DNA of 64,000 nt. Origin: Lachnoanaerobaculum gingivalis (GTDB lineage: Bacteria > Bacillota > Clostridia > Lachnospirales > Lachnospiraceae). Of this stretch, positions 44,966-54,178 are shown piece by piece (within the stretch, counting starts at the first letter, position 1; every line of letters starts with the position of its first letter). The notes under the pieces are model-generated. The model ran no database searches. It was not told the DNA's origin and was given only the letters and a program-made list of their open reading frames with translations. The DNA is taken from NCBI RefSeq assembly GCF_003862475.1, contig NZ_RRCO01000009.1, forward strand, positions 1 through 64,000, in the 5' to 3' direction. Made by a program: the position numbers and the translations under genes.

Positions 44966-47947
44966 TTATTTCTTTTTCTTCTTATAATAAAGATATCCTG
45001 AAATTATTACGGCAGCCGCCGCTATGAAAGAAAGTATAATAATATATTTATTTATACTCTCAGTCCTAATCAGAACAATTTCTCCTTGTGGACTTTCTAC
45101 TTTAAAGCTCAGATAAGATCCGACTTTAACTGTATCTGCTATTATAATTCCGTTTTCAGTCTTTATTCCTACAGCATTTGCCTTACAGTCTTCATTTAAA
45201 ACTCTAAGCTCAATACCCTCATTCATATATCTTCCTTCAGGTATTATACTGTATTTATATGCCCTAATCACATCTTTATCTGGTACGTCTATCTCTTCCA
45301 CTTGAATACTTGTCCCTTCATAGAATAATGCACTTGCAAGTAAAACCGGTTTACCGTTAATATTTGTATTTGCAGAGATATTTTTATTCCATCTTTCTTC
45401 AACCAAATATATGTTTATATTCCTCTTTATATTATTTAATTCCTTATTCTCCCAGTATGTATTATACCCCTCAACCTCCGGAGCCTTCGGAATATCGGCA
45501 CCGCTGACATACGAATTATAAGCTACATTTATTGTCTTTATAATGTCATCTCCCACAAAGTAATTTACTCTTAAAGTTTTAAATCCTTCAGGAGTATTAT
45601 TATCCTGCAAAAGTTCCTCATATGAGACAATACCTGCTTCGGAATTTAAAGTCATATCATTTATCGCTCCTACGCCTTCATCAACATATCTGTTTGAATT
45701 TACATAGGCGTCTTTTAAAACATCTCCGGCAATACTTCCAAATCTTCCGGAGTTGGTACTTACTACAGTACTCATTGCGGTATTTCCTGTCAAATCTTTT
45801 GCAATTCCGGCAATTCCTCCTATATAATCGCTTCCTTTTACATCCCCAAGCATATAAGAATCTTTAATAAGGTTCTTACTGTAACCGGCAATTCCTCCTA
45901 TATAAGATCCGTTTTGTGAACTGACATCAGCAAAGTTTTTGTTTGAAATTACTGCCCCATAGTCGGCTTTTGCCACTATACCTCCTGCATAGTCATTTTT
46001 TACATTTATTTCGCCTTCATTTGTATTTGACTGTATCAGAGCATATACATTATTTGAAAAATTAAGAGATGTCTCTCCTCTTTTATCGACATTATCTTTA
46101 ATATCTGTTTCCGTAATAATGCCATCCTCCGGATCTATGCCGACTCTACCTACAATTCCTGCAGTATTTATGTCACCGTTTATAATTGCTCTGTTTACGG
46201 AGTTTTCCAGTCTACCGTATGCATATTCCTTAGGTGGATTCACAGATACGTCAAAATAAATTTTTCCGTCATCAATTTTTTCTTTTAGCCTGTCTCCTCC
46301 ATTTTGAATAGTGCCTCTTATATTGTCAATTTCATTCTTTACTCCGTCAACACTCCCCTTTATATCCTGTCTGCTGCTTCTTAAGTCCTGCCTGGCTTTA
46401 TTTATCTCAGCTTCAAGCTCATCCTTTTTCCCGCTTACAGTGTCATAGGAATTATCAAGATTCTGTCTTAAATCACTTTTCTCATCATCCAGATAGTCAA
46501 GCAGCTCATTTGATTTTGAATACAAATCGTCAATTTCATGAGTAATTGCCTGAAAATCATCTGCAATATTGTCGGCACTTTCTTTTTTATCTTCAATATC
46601 ACTTTTCATTCTTTTAGATATCTCATTGATATTTTTTATACCCGCAATAAGATTTTGAAGTTTGGTATTTCTGTCATTTATGATATCCTTATAACTTTCT
46701 CCATGCCTTAAATCTCCAACATTATCTCCTATATCTGAAACATCGGAGTTTATATTACCGGTTATACCCTTTATATCGTCTCTTTTTTCTTTCAACCCGT
46801 CATCAAATTTATCCGCCTCTTCAGTATGGAAATTTTTTCTTTCGTTTATACTGTCTTCAAGCTCATTTTTTTTGGAATCAATGCCGTCTACATTATTCTC
46901 CAATATGGTTGCATTTTTATCCACCTCGGCCTCAAAAGCATCCAATAACTTTGAGAGAGTTTCAGTCTGTCTTTCAAGACTGTCTATAGTATCCCCTTCA
47001 TATGAAATCTCTATATAAGGCTTTAATAATCCGGCTATACCTCCTATATCCTTCCTGCCGTAAACTGAGGCTTCATTTATACAATTATTTAAAGCTCCTG
47101 TCTGTAAACCGACTATACCTCCGACTTTATATCCTATATGAGAATATCCTACCTTTTCACTGTTGGTACAATCTCTTATAATTCCGCTTGATACTCCTGC
47201 AATTCCGCCTATCATCTCCTGCTTTACATCATCCGTAACGGTATTCAAAGCGTTAATACTTGGTACACTTTTCATTTTATCATCATCAGGAAGTACACTC
47301 TCATTATCACCTGCAATTCTTCCAAGATTTTGTGAACCTACAATACTTCCCTTATTATATCCGCAGATACCTCCGACTATTTTTGTTCCGTCTACCACGG
47401 CATGATTTTTTGAGTTGATTATAAATCCGCTTTCATCATTTACACCTGCTATACCGCCTACTCTTTTATAAGCTGTTACATATCCGGCAAAGCTTACATT
47501 CTCTATAACACCTTTATTTGTTCCTACGACTCCTCCTACAAGTGTCTTTCCACCCTCAGGACTTATATTTCCTTCCACATGAAGGTTCTTAACGCTTCCC
47601 TTTGTTCCGAGTACACTTATAAGACCTGCACCTGTACTTTTTTCACTTACATTAAGTCCCTTTATTGTATATCCGCTGCCGTCAAGAGTTCCGGAGAATA
47701 TCGCAACAGGCTTAAAATCCTTATCGGACAGATCAATGTCATTTGTTAAAACATAGGTCTTATTTAATGTAAAATTCTCAACAGTAGAACCTTTTGAAAG
47801 ACTTATGAGTTCATCGGCACTGCTTATATTTATAACATCCTGTGTATTTTGCACAGAGTTAATATCGACATTTGCAGTCGCATATACCGGTAAAGCATTT
47901 CCGAATATTAAACTAAGACTCAGTAATAATGATATTTTCTTCTTCAT
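44966..47947 (-). CDS. Large secreted GLUG-repeat/coiled-coil surface protein with C-terminal anchor helix
   Basis: 993 residues from the ATG at 47945-47947; 24 further bases are in frame. A signal peptide (MKKKISLLLSLSLIFGNALPVYA) is followed by GLUG-type beta-helix repeats (about 75-320; repeated GGIAG, GGVVG, GYNKG turns), a long charged coiled coil (about 320-600, rich in Asp, Glu, Lys and Ile), a second GLUG block (about 620-760), a beta-rich region and a terminal membrane helix (about 965-985) with a Lys-rich end. It follows the MMPL gene with a small overlap, so the two are co-transcribed. A wall-spanning adhesin or exporter accessory is likely; no enzyme motif was found. Confidence 0.8.
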   Translation of the reverse strand: MKKKISLLLSLSLIFGNALPVYATANVDINSVQNTQDVINISSADELISLSKGSTVENFTLNKTYVLTNDIDLSDKDFKPVAIFSGTLDGSGYTIKGLNVSEKSTGAGLISVLGTKGSVKNLHVEGNISPEGGKTLVGGVVGTNKGVIENVSFAGYVTAYKRVGGIAGVNDESGFIINSKNHAVVDGTKIVGGICGYNKGSIVGSQNLGRIAGDNESVLPDDDKMKSVPSINALNTVTDDVKQEMIGGIAGVSSGIIRDCTNSEKVGYSHIGYKVGGIVGLQTGALNNCINEASVYGRKDIGGIAGLLKPYIEISYEGDTIDSLERQTETLSKLLDAFEAEVDKNATILENNVDGIDSKKNELEDSINERKNFHTEEADKFDDGLKEKRDDIKGITGNINSDVSDIGDNVGDLRHGESYKDIINDRNTKLQNLIAGIKNINEISKRMKSDIEDKKESADNIADDFQAITHEIDDLYSKSNELLDYLDDEKSDLRQNLDNSYDTVSGKKDELEAEINKARQDLRSSRQDIKGSVDGVKNEIDNIRGTIQNGGDRLKEKIDDGKIYFDVSVNPPKEYAYGRLENSVNRAIINGDINTAGIVGRVGIDPEDGIITETDIKDNVDKRGETSLNFSNNVYALIQSNTNEGEINVKNDYAGGIVAKADYGAVISNKNFADVSSQNGSYIGGIAGYSKNLIKDSYMLGDVKGSDYIGGIAGIAKDLTGNTAMSTVVSTNSGRFGSIAGDVLKDAYVNSNRYVDEGVGAINDMTLNSEAGIVSYEELLQDNNTPEGFKTLRVNYFVGDDIIKTINVAYNSYVSGADIPKAPEVEGYNTYWENKELNNIKRNINIYLVEERWNKNISANTNINGKPVLLASALFYEGTSIQVEEIDVPDKDVIRAYKYSIIPEGRYMNEGIELRVLNEDCKANAVGIKTENGIIIADTVKVGSYLSFKVESPQGEIVLIRTESINKYIIILSFIAAAAVIISGYLYYKKKKK

Positions 47948-50249
47948 CTTCTCTCTTATTCTCCTCCTCATTTATTTTTCTTGAAAACGATGTCTTGTCA
48001 ATAATGAAATCAAAAGTATAAAGCAATACAGGCAACACCACCATTACCATTATCATAGAAATAACAACTCCTTTTCCAAGAGTTTTTCCAAGAGATGCAA
48101 TGGTCGGATTTGATGTGATATTTCCTATTACAAATCCTGAAGCCGCCATAATACTTCCCGATGTGACTATTGTAGGGAAGGCCTCATTTAAAGTTCTTGA
48201 AATCACTTTCTTTCTGTCTGAAATCTCTTCTCTTAGAGCCAGATATCTGCTTGTGATAACAATTGCATAATCAATTGTCGCTCCCATCTGTATTGAACTT
48301 ACTATCAAATAACTTAAGAAGAACATATTCTCACCCGTCAGATACGGCAAACTGAAGTTTATCCAGATACTTCCCTGTATGGTAAGTACCAATATAAAAG
48401 GCAATGCTGCATTTTGGAATGTAAAAAGTAATATAACACCAACCAAAAGTGCTGTTACAATACTGATTCTTAAATTGTCACCTCCAAATGATTTGCTGAT
48501 ATCATAGTCACTTGAACTGTCACCAACCACATATGCTTCATCATAATATTTCTTTGCTATTTCTTGCACATTATCAATATTGGTAAAGGTATCTTCACCT
48601 TCAAGAGGCTTATCCCATATAAGTAAAATTCTTGAATACTTCTCACTTTCCAGCTGTTTTCTTGCATCTGTTATGCTCTTATGTATATCTACTATATCGC
48701 TGATAGTATCCTCATCTATATCAAGACCTCCTTCTTCAATTTGGTCATATAAAAAGTCCACCATATTTATTATAGGTATTCTATAGCTGTCAATACTCTT
48801 CATAAATGCACCATACTGCTCATTCTTTAATGCATAGAATCTGTATGCCGCCTTTACAAGATCCACATCCACATCTGCAACCTCAGCCAGTTCCCTTGGA
48901 TTCAAACTGTCTGTAAGTACATATTCGCCGTTATTACCTACTTCAATATTTGCAAGTCCTGTAACACTCTTTACTCCCTGAATATTTGAAACCTCTTTAA
49001 GCAATGCCGCCTCTCGCAAGTAGTCCTCCTTTGGAATAACTATCGCCATTATATTGCTTCTTCCAAACTGCTCCTCGATTTTTTCCTTCGCTTCAAGATA
49101 TTCGGTCTTCTTATCCGACTCTATAGAATTTACATCAAATATATATCCGGTTTTACTTGAAAGTATAACTCCACCGACTGTAATAACTATAAATAAAGGA
49201 AGTATAATTCTTTTTAACTTTAAAATTCCGCTTCCAAATACTTCTATATTCGGTACAAAATTTTTATGCATTGATTTTTCAATCTGTTTTTCAAACATCA
49301 TTATAAGTGCAGGCATAAATGCAAACACTGCCAGCATACTGAATATAATTGACTTAAGTAAAACTCTTCCAAGGTCCATACCTATCTGAAACTGCATTGT
49401 CATCAGTGCCACCATACCTGCCATAGTGGTAAGAGAACTTGATGATATCTCAGGTATAGCCTTTGCAAGTGCTTTTATAAGAGCATGCTTCGGCTTATAA
49501 TACCTTCTTTCCTCCATAAATCTGTGGAAAAGTATTATTGCATAGTCAATGGCAAGCGCCAACTGCAATACTACACCTACAGCCTTTGTTACAAACGAAA
49601 TTCTTCCGAATATAAAATTTGTACCTATATTCAGTACTATCGCTATTCCGAATGTAAGCATGAAAATCAGTATTTCCATATATGTTTGTGAGGTGAACAA
49701 TAATACTGCAATTATTATGATTATTACAAGGACAAATATAACCTTCATATCCTTGTTCAAATCTTTGGCATCATCCTTATCAATGGTTGTATATACAACA
49801 TTGTCATAGGGTGAAACCAAATCCCTTACCTTAACTATTGCATCCTGAACTAATTTTGAGCTTTCAACATCGTCAAAGCTTATTGTATACAGAGCGGAAA
49901 AATTTTTATAATAATCTTCTATATCCTTATTTTCATAATCCTTATCAGATTTATCATAAAAGTCCACTCTTGAAACTCCCTTGATATCCTCAATTTCCTT
50001 TGATACTTCAAGGGCTCTGTCATAATCAACATTATAAATCATTACTTTTGCCGTTCCGAAAGTCGTAAAGCTCTCATCCATAATATCAAGCCCCTGCTTT
50101 GTCTCGGAGGATTCCGGTAAATAATCCGATAATTTATCACTGACCTTCACCCATGATGAACTGAACACTCCGAATACTGCGGCAAGAATAAAAAATACAA
50201 GAAAAGCTTTTCTCTTATTCACTATAAATGAAGCAATCTTTTCAAACAT
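47913..50249 (-). CDS. MMPL/RND-superfamily membrane transporter
   Basis: 778 residues with the duplicated RND layout: one helix at about 13-31, a large extracellular loop (about 35-170), five helices (about 175-340, sterol-sensing-like), then the second half with a helix at about 350, another large loop (about 380-590) and a final helix cluster (about 595-750). The C-terminus is acidic. Actinobacterial homologues export lipids; in Firmicutes such proteins are annotated YdfJ-like or RND-type, with unknown substrates. The next gene, a secreted GLUG/coiled-coil protein, begins inside its 3' end. Confidence 0.85.
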   Translation of the reverse strand: MFEKIASFIVNKRKAFLVFFILAAVFGVFSSSWVKVSDKLSDYLPESSETKQGLDIMDESFTTFGTAKVMIYNVDYDRALEVSKEIEDIKGVSRVDFYDKSDKDYENKDIEDYYKNFSALYTISFDDVESSKLVQDAIVKVRDLVSPYDNVVYTTIDKDDAKDLNKDMKVIFVLVIIIIIAVLLFTSQTYMEILIFMLTFGIAIVLNIGTNFIFGRISFVTKAVGVVLQLALAIDYAIILFHRFMEERRYYKPKHALIKALAKAIPEISSSSLTTMAGMVALMTMQFQIGMDLGRVLLKSIIFSMLAVFAFMPALIMMFEKQIEKSMHKNFVPNIEVFGSGILKLKRIILPLFIVITVGGVILSSKTGYIFDVNSIESDKKTEYLEAKEKIEEQFGRSNIMAIVIPKEDYLREAALLKEVSNIQGVKSVTGLANIEVGNNGEYVLTDSLNPRELAEVADVDVDLVKAAYRFYALKNEQYGAFMKSIDSYRIPIINMVDFLYDQIEEGGLDIDEDTISDIVDIHKSITDARKQLESEKYSRILLIWDKPLEGEDTFTNIDNVQEIAKKYYDEAYVVGDSSSDYDISKSFGGDNLRISIVTALLVGVILLFTFQNAALPFILVLTIQGSIWINFSLPYLTGENMFFLSYLIVSSIQMGATIDYAIVITSRYLALREEISDRKKVISRTLNEAFPTIVTSGSIMAASGFVIGNITSNPTIASLGKTLGKGVVISMIMVMVVLPVLLYTFDFIIDKTSFSRKINEEENKREDEEENIIITES

Positions 50250-50310
50250 CTTTCTCTCTCCTATTCTTTATATATATGTATATTTTTAGACATGTGACTA
50301 TTATTCTGGT

Positions 50311-50339
50311 ATTATAGTATATTCGAAAGCATTTTTCAA
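50311..50339 (-). promoter_or_regulatory. Sigma-A promoter of the MMPL-surface protein operon
   Basis: Minus strand TTGAAA (50334-50339) and TATAAT (50311-50316) with a 17-base spacer, about 60 bases before the MMPL start. Confidence 0.75.
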
Positions 50340-50362
50340 CACCTGTTTATTATTTTTTAAAC

Positions 50363-50393
50363 AAAAAAGTTGGGATCCATATCGAATCCCAAC
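50363..50393 (-). terminator. Terminator of the molybdenum hydroxylase gene
   Basis: Minus strand GTTGGGAT paired with ATCCCAAC, loop of about nine bases, then TTTTTTG, 16 bases past the stop codon. Confidence 0.9.
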
Positions 50394-50408
50394 AAAAATT
50401 ATTCTTTA

Positions 50409-52988
50409 TTATTTTTTCTTTTTATTTGTATAATATGTGTCATCCATCGGTAATTTCGGTCTTAATTTGCCGTCTCTCTTGTAGTACGCGTTCTGTACTG
50501 CAGGTGCGGTAGGAATTGTTGCAATCTCACCGATACCCTTTGAACCGTATGCCACTCCAAGAAGTTCTTCCTTCTCAACATATATCGCCTCAATCTCAGG
50601 TATATCTGTAGCTCTCATAAGACCAAGTGTACCGAATTTTGACTTAGGTACACAATCCTGTAACTTAAAGTCCTCAGTAAGTGCATATCCGAGTGACATA
50701 AGCACTCCACCCTCTATCTGACCCTGGATGGAAATAGGGTTTACAACCTTTCCTGAGTCATGAGCCGCATAAACCTTCTTAACCTTACCGTCATCATCAA
50801 GTACAACAAGATGTGTTGCAAATCCGTATGCAACATGAGATTTAGGGAACGGTACGTCTGCTCCAAGCTTATCTGTAGGCTCAAAGTATTCTGCATAGTA
50901 GTCCTTGCCGTTAAGCTTATTTAAATCTCCGCCAACAGCATCAAGATCTTTCTTAAGTTCAAGTGAAACCCTTCTTATAGCCTCACCGCTTATAAGAGTC
51001 TGTCTTGATCCTGAAGTAGTACCTGAGTCAGGGTCAAATTCAGAGTTACATCCCATATTTTTAAACTTAGACTTAGGCAAGTTCAAAGTTTCCGCCGCCA
51101 TCTGTATAAATATTGTTGCACAACCCTGACCGATATCTGAAGCACCGCAGTATATCTCTATAACACCGTCATTAACAACAAGTTTTGCACGTCCTGTATC
51201 AGGAAGTCCTACACCTACGCCGGCATTCTTCATAGCACATGCCAAACCTACATTCGGATAGTTCGCTTCATAAGCATCTTTTACAGCTTCCAATGTCTCT
51301 TTAAGAGCTGTTGAACAGTCTGCAATCTGTCCGTTAGGCAATACCTTGCCCGGCTCGATAGCATTTCTGTATCTAATTTCCCAAGGTGATATTCCAACCT
51401 TTTCTGCAAGCAAATCTATAACGGACTCAAGTGCAAACTCACTCTGGCACACTCCGAATCCTCTGAACGCACCTGCAGGAGGATTGTTTGTATAGTATCC
51501 ATATCCTCTAATGTCATGATTCTGATAGCAATAAGGTCCTACAGCATGAGTACATGCACGCTCAAGTACAGGTCCGCAAAGAGATGCATAAGCTCCTGTA
51601 TCAAAATAGATATCACAGTCAAGTCCGGTAAATATACCGTTTTCATCACATCCCAGAGTAAATGTACCATGCATAGCATGACGCTTCGGATGGAATGCGA
51701 GTGACTCGTCTCTGGTAAACTTAGCCTTTACAGTTCTTCCAAGCTTATATGCACAAAGTGCCGCTATATGCTGAACTGAAACGTCTTCTTTACCTCCGAA
51801 TCCGCCACCTACAAGCTTGTTCTCAACGACAACCTTCTCAGGATCCCAGCCGAACATTATAGCTATCTCTTTTCTTGTATCGAATACACTCTGGTCTGTA
51901 GAGTAAACCTTTACACCGTCCTTATATGGAAGAGCTATTGCACACTCAGGCTCAAGGAATGCATGCTCTGTGAAAGGTGTATCAAAAGTCTCTGTAATTG
52001 TATACTTTGAATTTGCAATCGCTTCCTTGGCATCACCTCTTTTAACATGTCTTGACTGACATAGATTACCGTTAGGATGAACCTTAGGTGCGTTCTCCGC
52101 CTTAGCTTCGTCTATATTTCTTACAGGCTCCAAAACCTCATATTCAACCTTAACAAGAGCCTTAGCCTTTTTTAATATCTCTTCACTTTCAGCAACTACG
52201 ATACAGATAGCATCACCCATGCATCTTGTGATATCGCCTTTTGCAATCATTACATCCCAGTCCTGCTGAATATGTCCTACCTTATTGTTCGGAACATCCT
52301 CAGCCATATAAACCGCAACAACTCCTTCAAACGCCAATGCCTCTGAAGCGTCGATATCAAGTACTCTTGCTCTAGGATACTTTGTTCTGACTGCTGAAGC
52401 ATGGAGCATATTCTCAAGTTCCACGTCATCAACATACTCACCGATACCGAGAACCTTTTCTCTTACATCAATTCTGAATGCATTTGATCCTACACCGAAG
52501 TCATCACCCTTTTCAAGTTCTTCATCAATTTTCTTGTCGCCTCTAAGTATCTGAGCGGCAAGGTCGATACCCTCAATAATCTTCTTATATCCTGTACATC
52601 TACAGATATTTCCCTTTATCGCCTCTTTAATTTCGTCTTCTGTAGGATTAGGATTTCTGTCAATAAGAGCTTTACCTGACATTACCATACCCGGAATACA
52701 GAATCCGCACTGTACAGCACCTTTTGATCCGAATGCATATACAAATGCCTCTTTTTCAAAGTCACTTAATCCCTCAACTGAAACAATGTTCATTCCCTGT
52801 GCTCTTTTTGTAGTCATAACACAGGCTCTGGTAGCTTTTCCGTCAATTATAATAGTACAAGTACCGCAAGCTCCCTGACTACATCCGTCTTTTATAGATT
52901 TGAGCTTTAAATCGTCACGTAAAAATCTTAAAAGTGACACTTCTTTTTCAGTTTCAACCAATTTACCGTTAACTGTAAAACTGTACAT
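50409..52988 (-). CDS. Fused Fe-S/molybdopterin hydroxylase of the xanthine dehydrogenase family
   Basis: 859 residues from the ATG at 52986-52988, with GGAGGG upstream. Residues 1-150 hold two 2Fe-2S clusters (Cys36, 41, 44, 56 and Cys94, 97, 129, 131). A molybdopterin-binding part follows, with GGGFGGKED (about 398), QGCAT and the GIGE glutamate near the C-terminus. No FAD subunit is fused or adjacent. This two-domain layout matches the group annotated as selenium-dependent xanthine dehydrogenase (TIGR03311); that assignment, and purine as substrate, are inferences. No accessory genes such as xdhC, yqeB or selD are in the window. It may act on xanthine, hypoxanthine or another heterocycle. 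Confidence 0.85.
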   Translation of the reverse strand: MYSFTVNGKLVETEKEVSLLRFLRDDLKLKSIKDGCSQGACGTCTIIIDGKATRACVMTTKRAQGMNIVSVEGLSDFEKEAFVYAFGSKGAVQCGFCIPGMVMSGKALIDRNPNPTEDEIKEAIKGNICRCTGYKKIIEGIDLAAQILRGDKKIDEELEKGDDFGVGSNAFRIDVREKVLGIGEYVDDVELENMLHASAVRTKYPRARVLDIDASEALAFEGVVAVYMAEDVPNNKVGHIQQDWDVMIAKGDITRCMGDAICIVVAESEEILKKAKALVKVEYEVLEPVRNIDEAKAENAPKVHPNGNLCQSRHVKRGDAKEAIANSKYTITETFDTPFTEHAFLEPECAIALPYKDGVKVYSTDQSVFDTRKEIAIMFGWDPEKVVVENKLVGGGFGGKEDVSVQHIAALCAYKLGRTVKAKFTRDESLAFHPKRHAMHGTFTLGCDENGIFTGLDCDIYFDTGAYASLCGPVLERACTHAVGPYCYQNHDIRGYGYYTNNPPAGAFRGFGVCQSEFALESVIDLLAEKVGISPWEIRYRNAIEPGKVLPNGQIADCSTALKETLEAVKDAYEANYPNVGLACAMKNAGVGVGLPDTGRAKLVVNDGVIEIYCGASDIGQGCATIFIQMAAETLNLPKSKFKNMGCNSEFDPDSGTTSGSRQTLISGEAIRRVSLELKKDLDAVGGDLNKLNGKDYYAEYFEPTDKLGADVPFPKSHVAYGFATHLVVLDDDGKVKKVYAAHDSGKVVNPISIQGQIEGGVLMSLGYALTEDFKLQDCVPKSKFGTLGLMRATDIPEIEAIYVEKEELLGVAYGSKGIGEIATIPTAPAVQNAYYKRDGKLRPKLPMDDTYYTNKKKK

Positions 52989-53204
52989 CAAAATTCCCTC
53001 CACGATGTATTTATATGCCATTAAATACGTTGCTGATTTTATCTTTTTAAAATCGCGGCATATATGATTGTTTTGCAAATTTCGTTCGGCTTTATAACAT
53101 TTAATTTCAGATTTTGAACTTAAGATATAAATGTTATTTTTACCAAAAAAAATTTTAGATATATCTTCCTTAAAGAAAATATCCCGTAATCTTATTCACT
53201 TTTT

Positions 53205-53222
53205 TCAACAATGTATTGTTGA
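53205..53222 (-). promoter_or_regulatory. Palindromic operator candidate at the hydroxylase start site
   Basis: TCAACAAT-GT-ATTGTTGA is an 18-base inverted repeat with perfect 8-base arms. It lies next to the -10 and covers the predicted transcription start (about 53217), a typical repressor position. Confidence 0.55.
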
Positions 53223-53223
53223 C

Positions 53224-53232
53224 ATTATAGCA
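53224..53232 (-). promoter_or_regulatory. Extended -10 element of the hydroxylase gene
   Basis: Minus strand TGCTATAAT (TATAAT at 53224-53229 with an upstream TGC). No good -35 was found, which fits an extended -10 promoter. Confidence 0.6.
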
Positions 53233-53294
53233 TAATTTTTGGAATAAATAAACTTCTTTTTATTTATGTATTCGATAATAAGCAACATTTTGCC

Positions 53295-53741
53295 TTATTT
53301 TCTTAACGTTTGACTTGGTGATATACCAAAATATTTTTTATATAATCTACTGAAATAAAGCGGGTCACGATACCCCACATTTATAGCCGTTTCAGTAACG
53401 GATACCCCCGATAACAGTAGATTTACAGCCTTTCTTAGGCGTAATCTTATAAGATAATATATAGGTCTTATACGGTAAATCTTATTGAATGTATATAAAA
53501 AATGAGCCTTGTTCATACCTGCAATATCGGCCGGATCTTCAAGCATCAAATTTTTATTATAGGATTTTTCCATAAATTCCACGGCATTTTCCAGCTGTAA
53601 TATTTCCTGATTTATCATAGAATAGCCGAATGAACTTAGAATAAGTTGTTGAGCAATAATACTGTTATGCACCTGATCGTCAAAACTTGCCCTCTCCACA
53701 CTGCTTTTAGTTTCGACATCAATTATTCTTCCCAAAACCAT
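53295..53741 (-). pseudogene. AraC-family regulator, N-terminally truncated
   Basis: 148 residues hold the complete C-terminal double HTH (about 55-145: AGMNKAHFLYTFNKI, VSVTETAINVGYRDPLYFSRLY), but the N-terminal effector domain of about 130 residues is missing. The frame begins at the same point where the divergent hydrolase fragment begins, so both genes look cut at a shared deletion. No ribosome binding site or promoter is evident. A short DNA-binding-only form being active cannot be excluded. Confidence 0.65.
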
Positions 53742-54135
53742 GTCGGAATACAGTATTGATTATGAAAGAATTGTTTATGGCGGATATTCTCTTGGCGGTC
53801 TGGCTGCAGTATATTCTCTTTCAACTATTGATATACCGAGCATAGTATTTTCACTTTGTGGTTCATTCTGGTATCCGGATTTTATAAACTACTGCAAAGC
53901 TACCGATTTTAAAAATAAAAAAGCTTCCGTTTATTTACAAAACGGGAAACTTGAGGGGGATAAACATAATAATATTTTATAAAATGCACCGAAGACTGCT
54001 ACAGATTTGCACAGTGTAATCAAAGAAAAGCTTGTGGGTGTTACATCTGTATTTGATAATTATGGACACCATGAAAACCTTGAAAGCAGATATAATAATC
54101 TGTGCAAATGGCTAAGTGAAAAACTTAAAGTTTAA
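53740..54135 (+). pseudogene. Alpha/beta hydrolase (esterase-like), truncated and frameshifted
   Basis: The frame 53740-53982 holds the nucleophile elbow GGYSLGG with catalytic Ser near the truncated start. A frameshift at about 53970-53985 moves the rest into another frame, where VTSVFDNYGHHENLESRYNN (His motif, about 54033-54092) continues to a TAA at 54133-54135. The 5' portion of the protein is lost at the junction with the AraC fragment. The layout resembles the esterases related to siderophore or S-formylglutathione hydrolysis, but the family cannot be fixed. Confidence 0.7.
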
Positions 54136-54140
54136 TACTA

Positions 54141-54175
54141 AAAACAGTAAACCGATTTGGCTTACTGTTTTTTAA
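54141..54175. terminator. Terminator after the hydrolase fragment and alpha-galactosidase
   Basis: AAAACAGTAA paired with TTACTGTTTT around 11 bases, followed on the plus strand by a T-run. On the minus strand the A-side gives TTTTAGTATT, so it may act in both directions. Confidence 0.75.
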
Positions 54176-54178
54176 TTA

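Larger units (their letters stand above)
52989..53294. other. Leader and promoter region of the molybdenum hydroxylase gene
   Basis: About 306 bases without a gene. It holds the predicted -10, the palindrome at 53205-53222 and a leader of about 230 bases with two modest hairpins (for example around 53165-53190). No purine riboswitch or NMT1-type motif was recognised. Confidence 0.5.

Noticed and set aside
50409-52988. Selenocysteine codon in the molybdenum hydroxylase
   Set aside because: The frame has no internal TGA. Selenium, if used, would be a labile cofactor, not an encoded residue.
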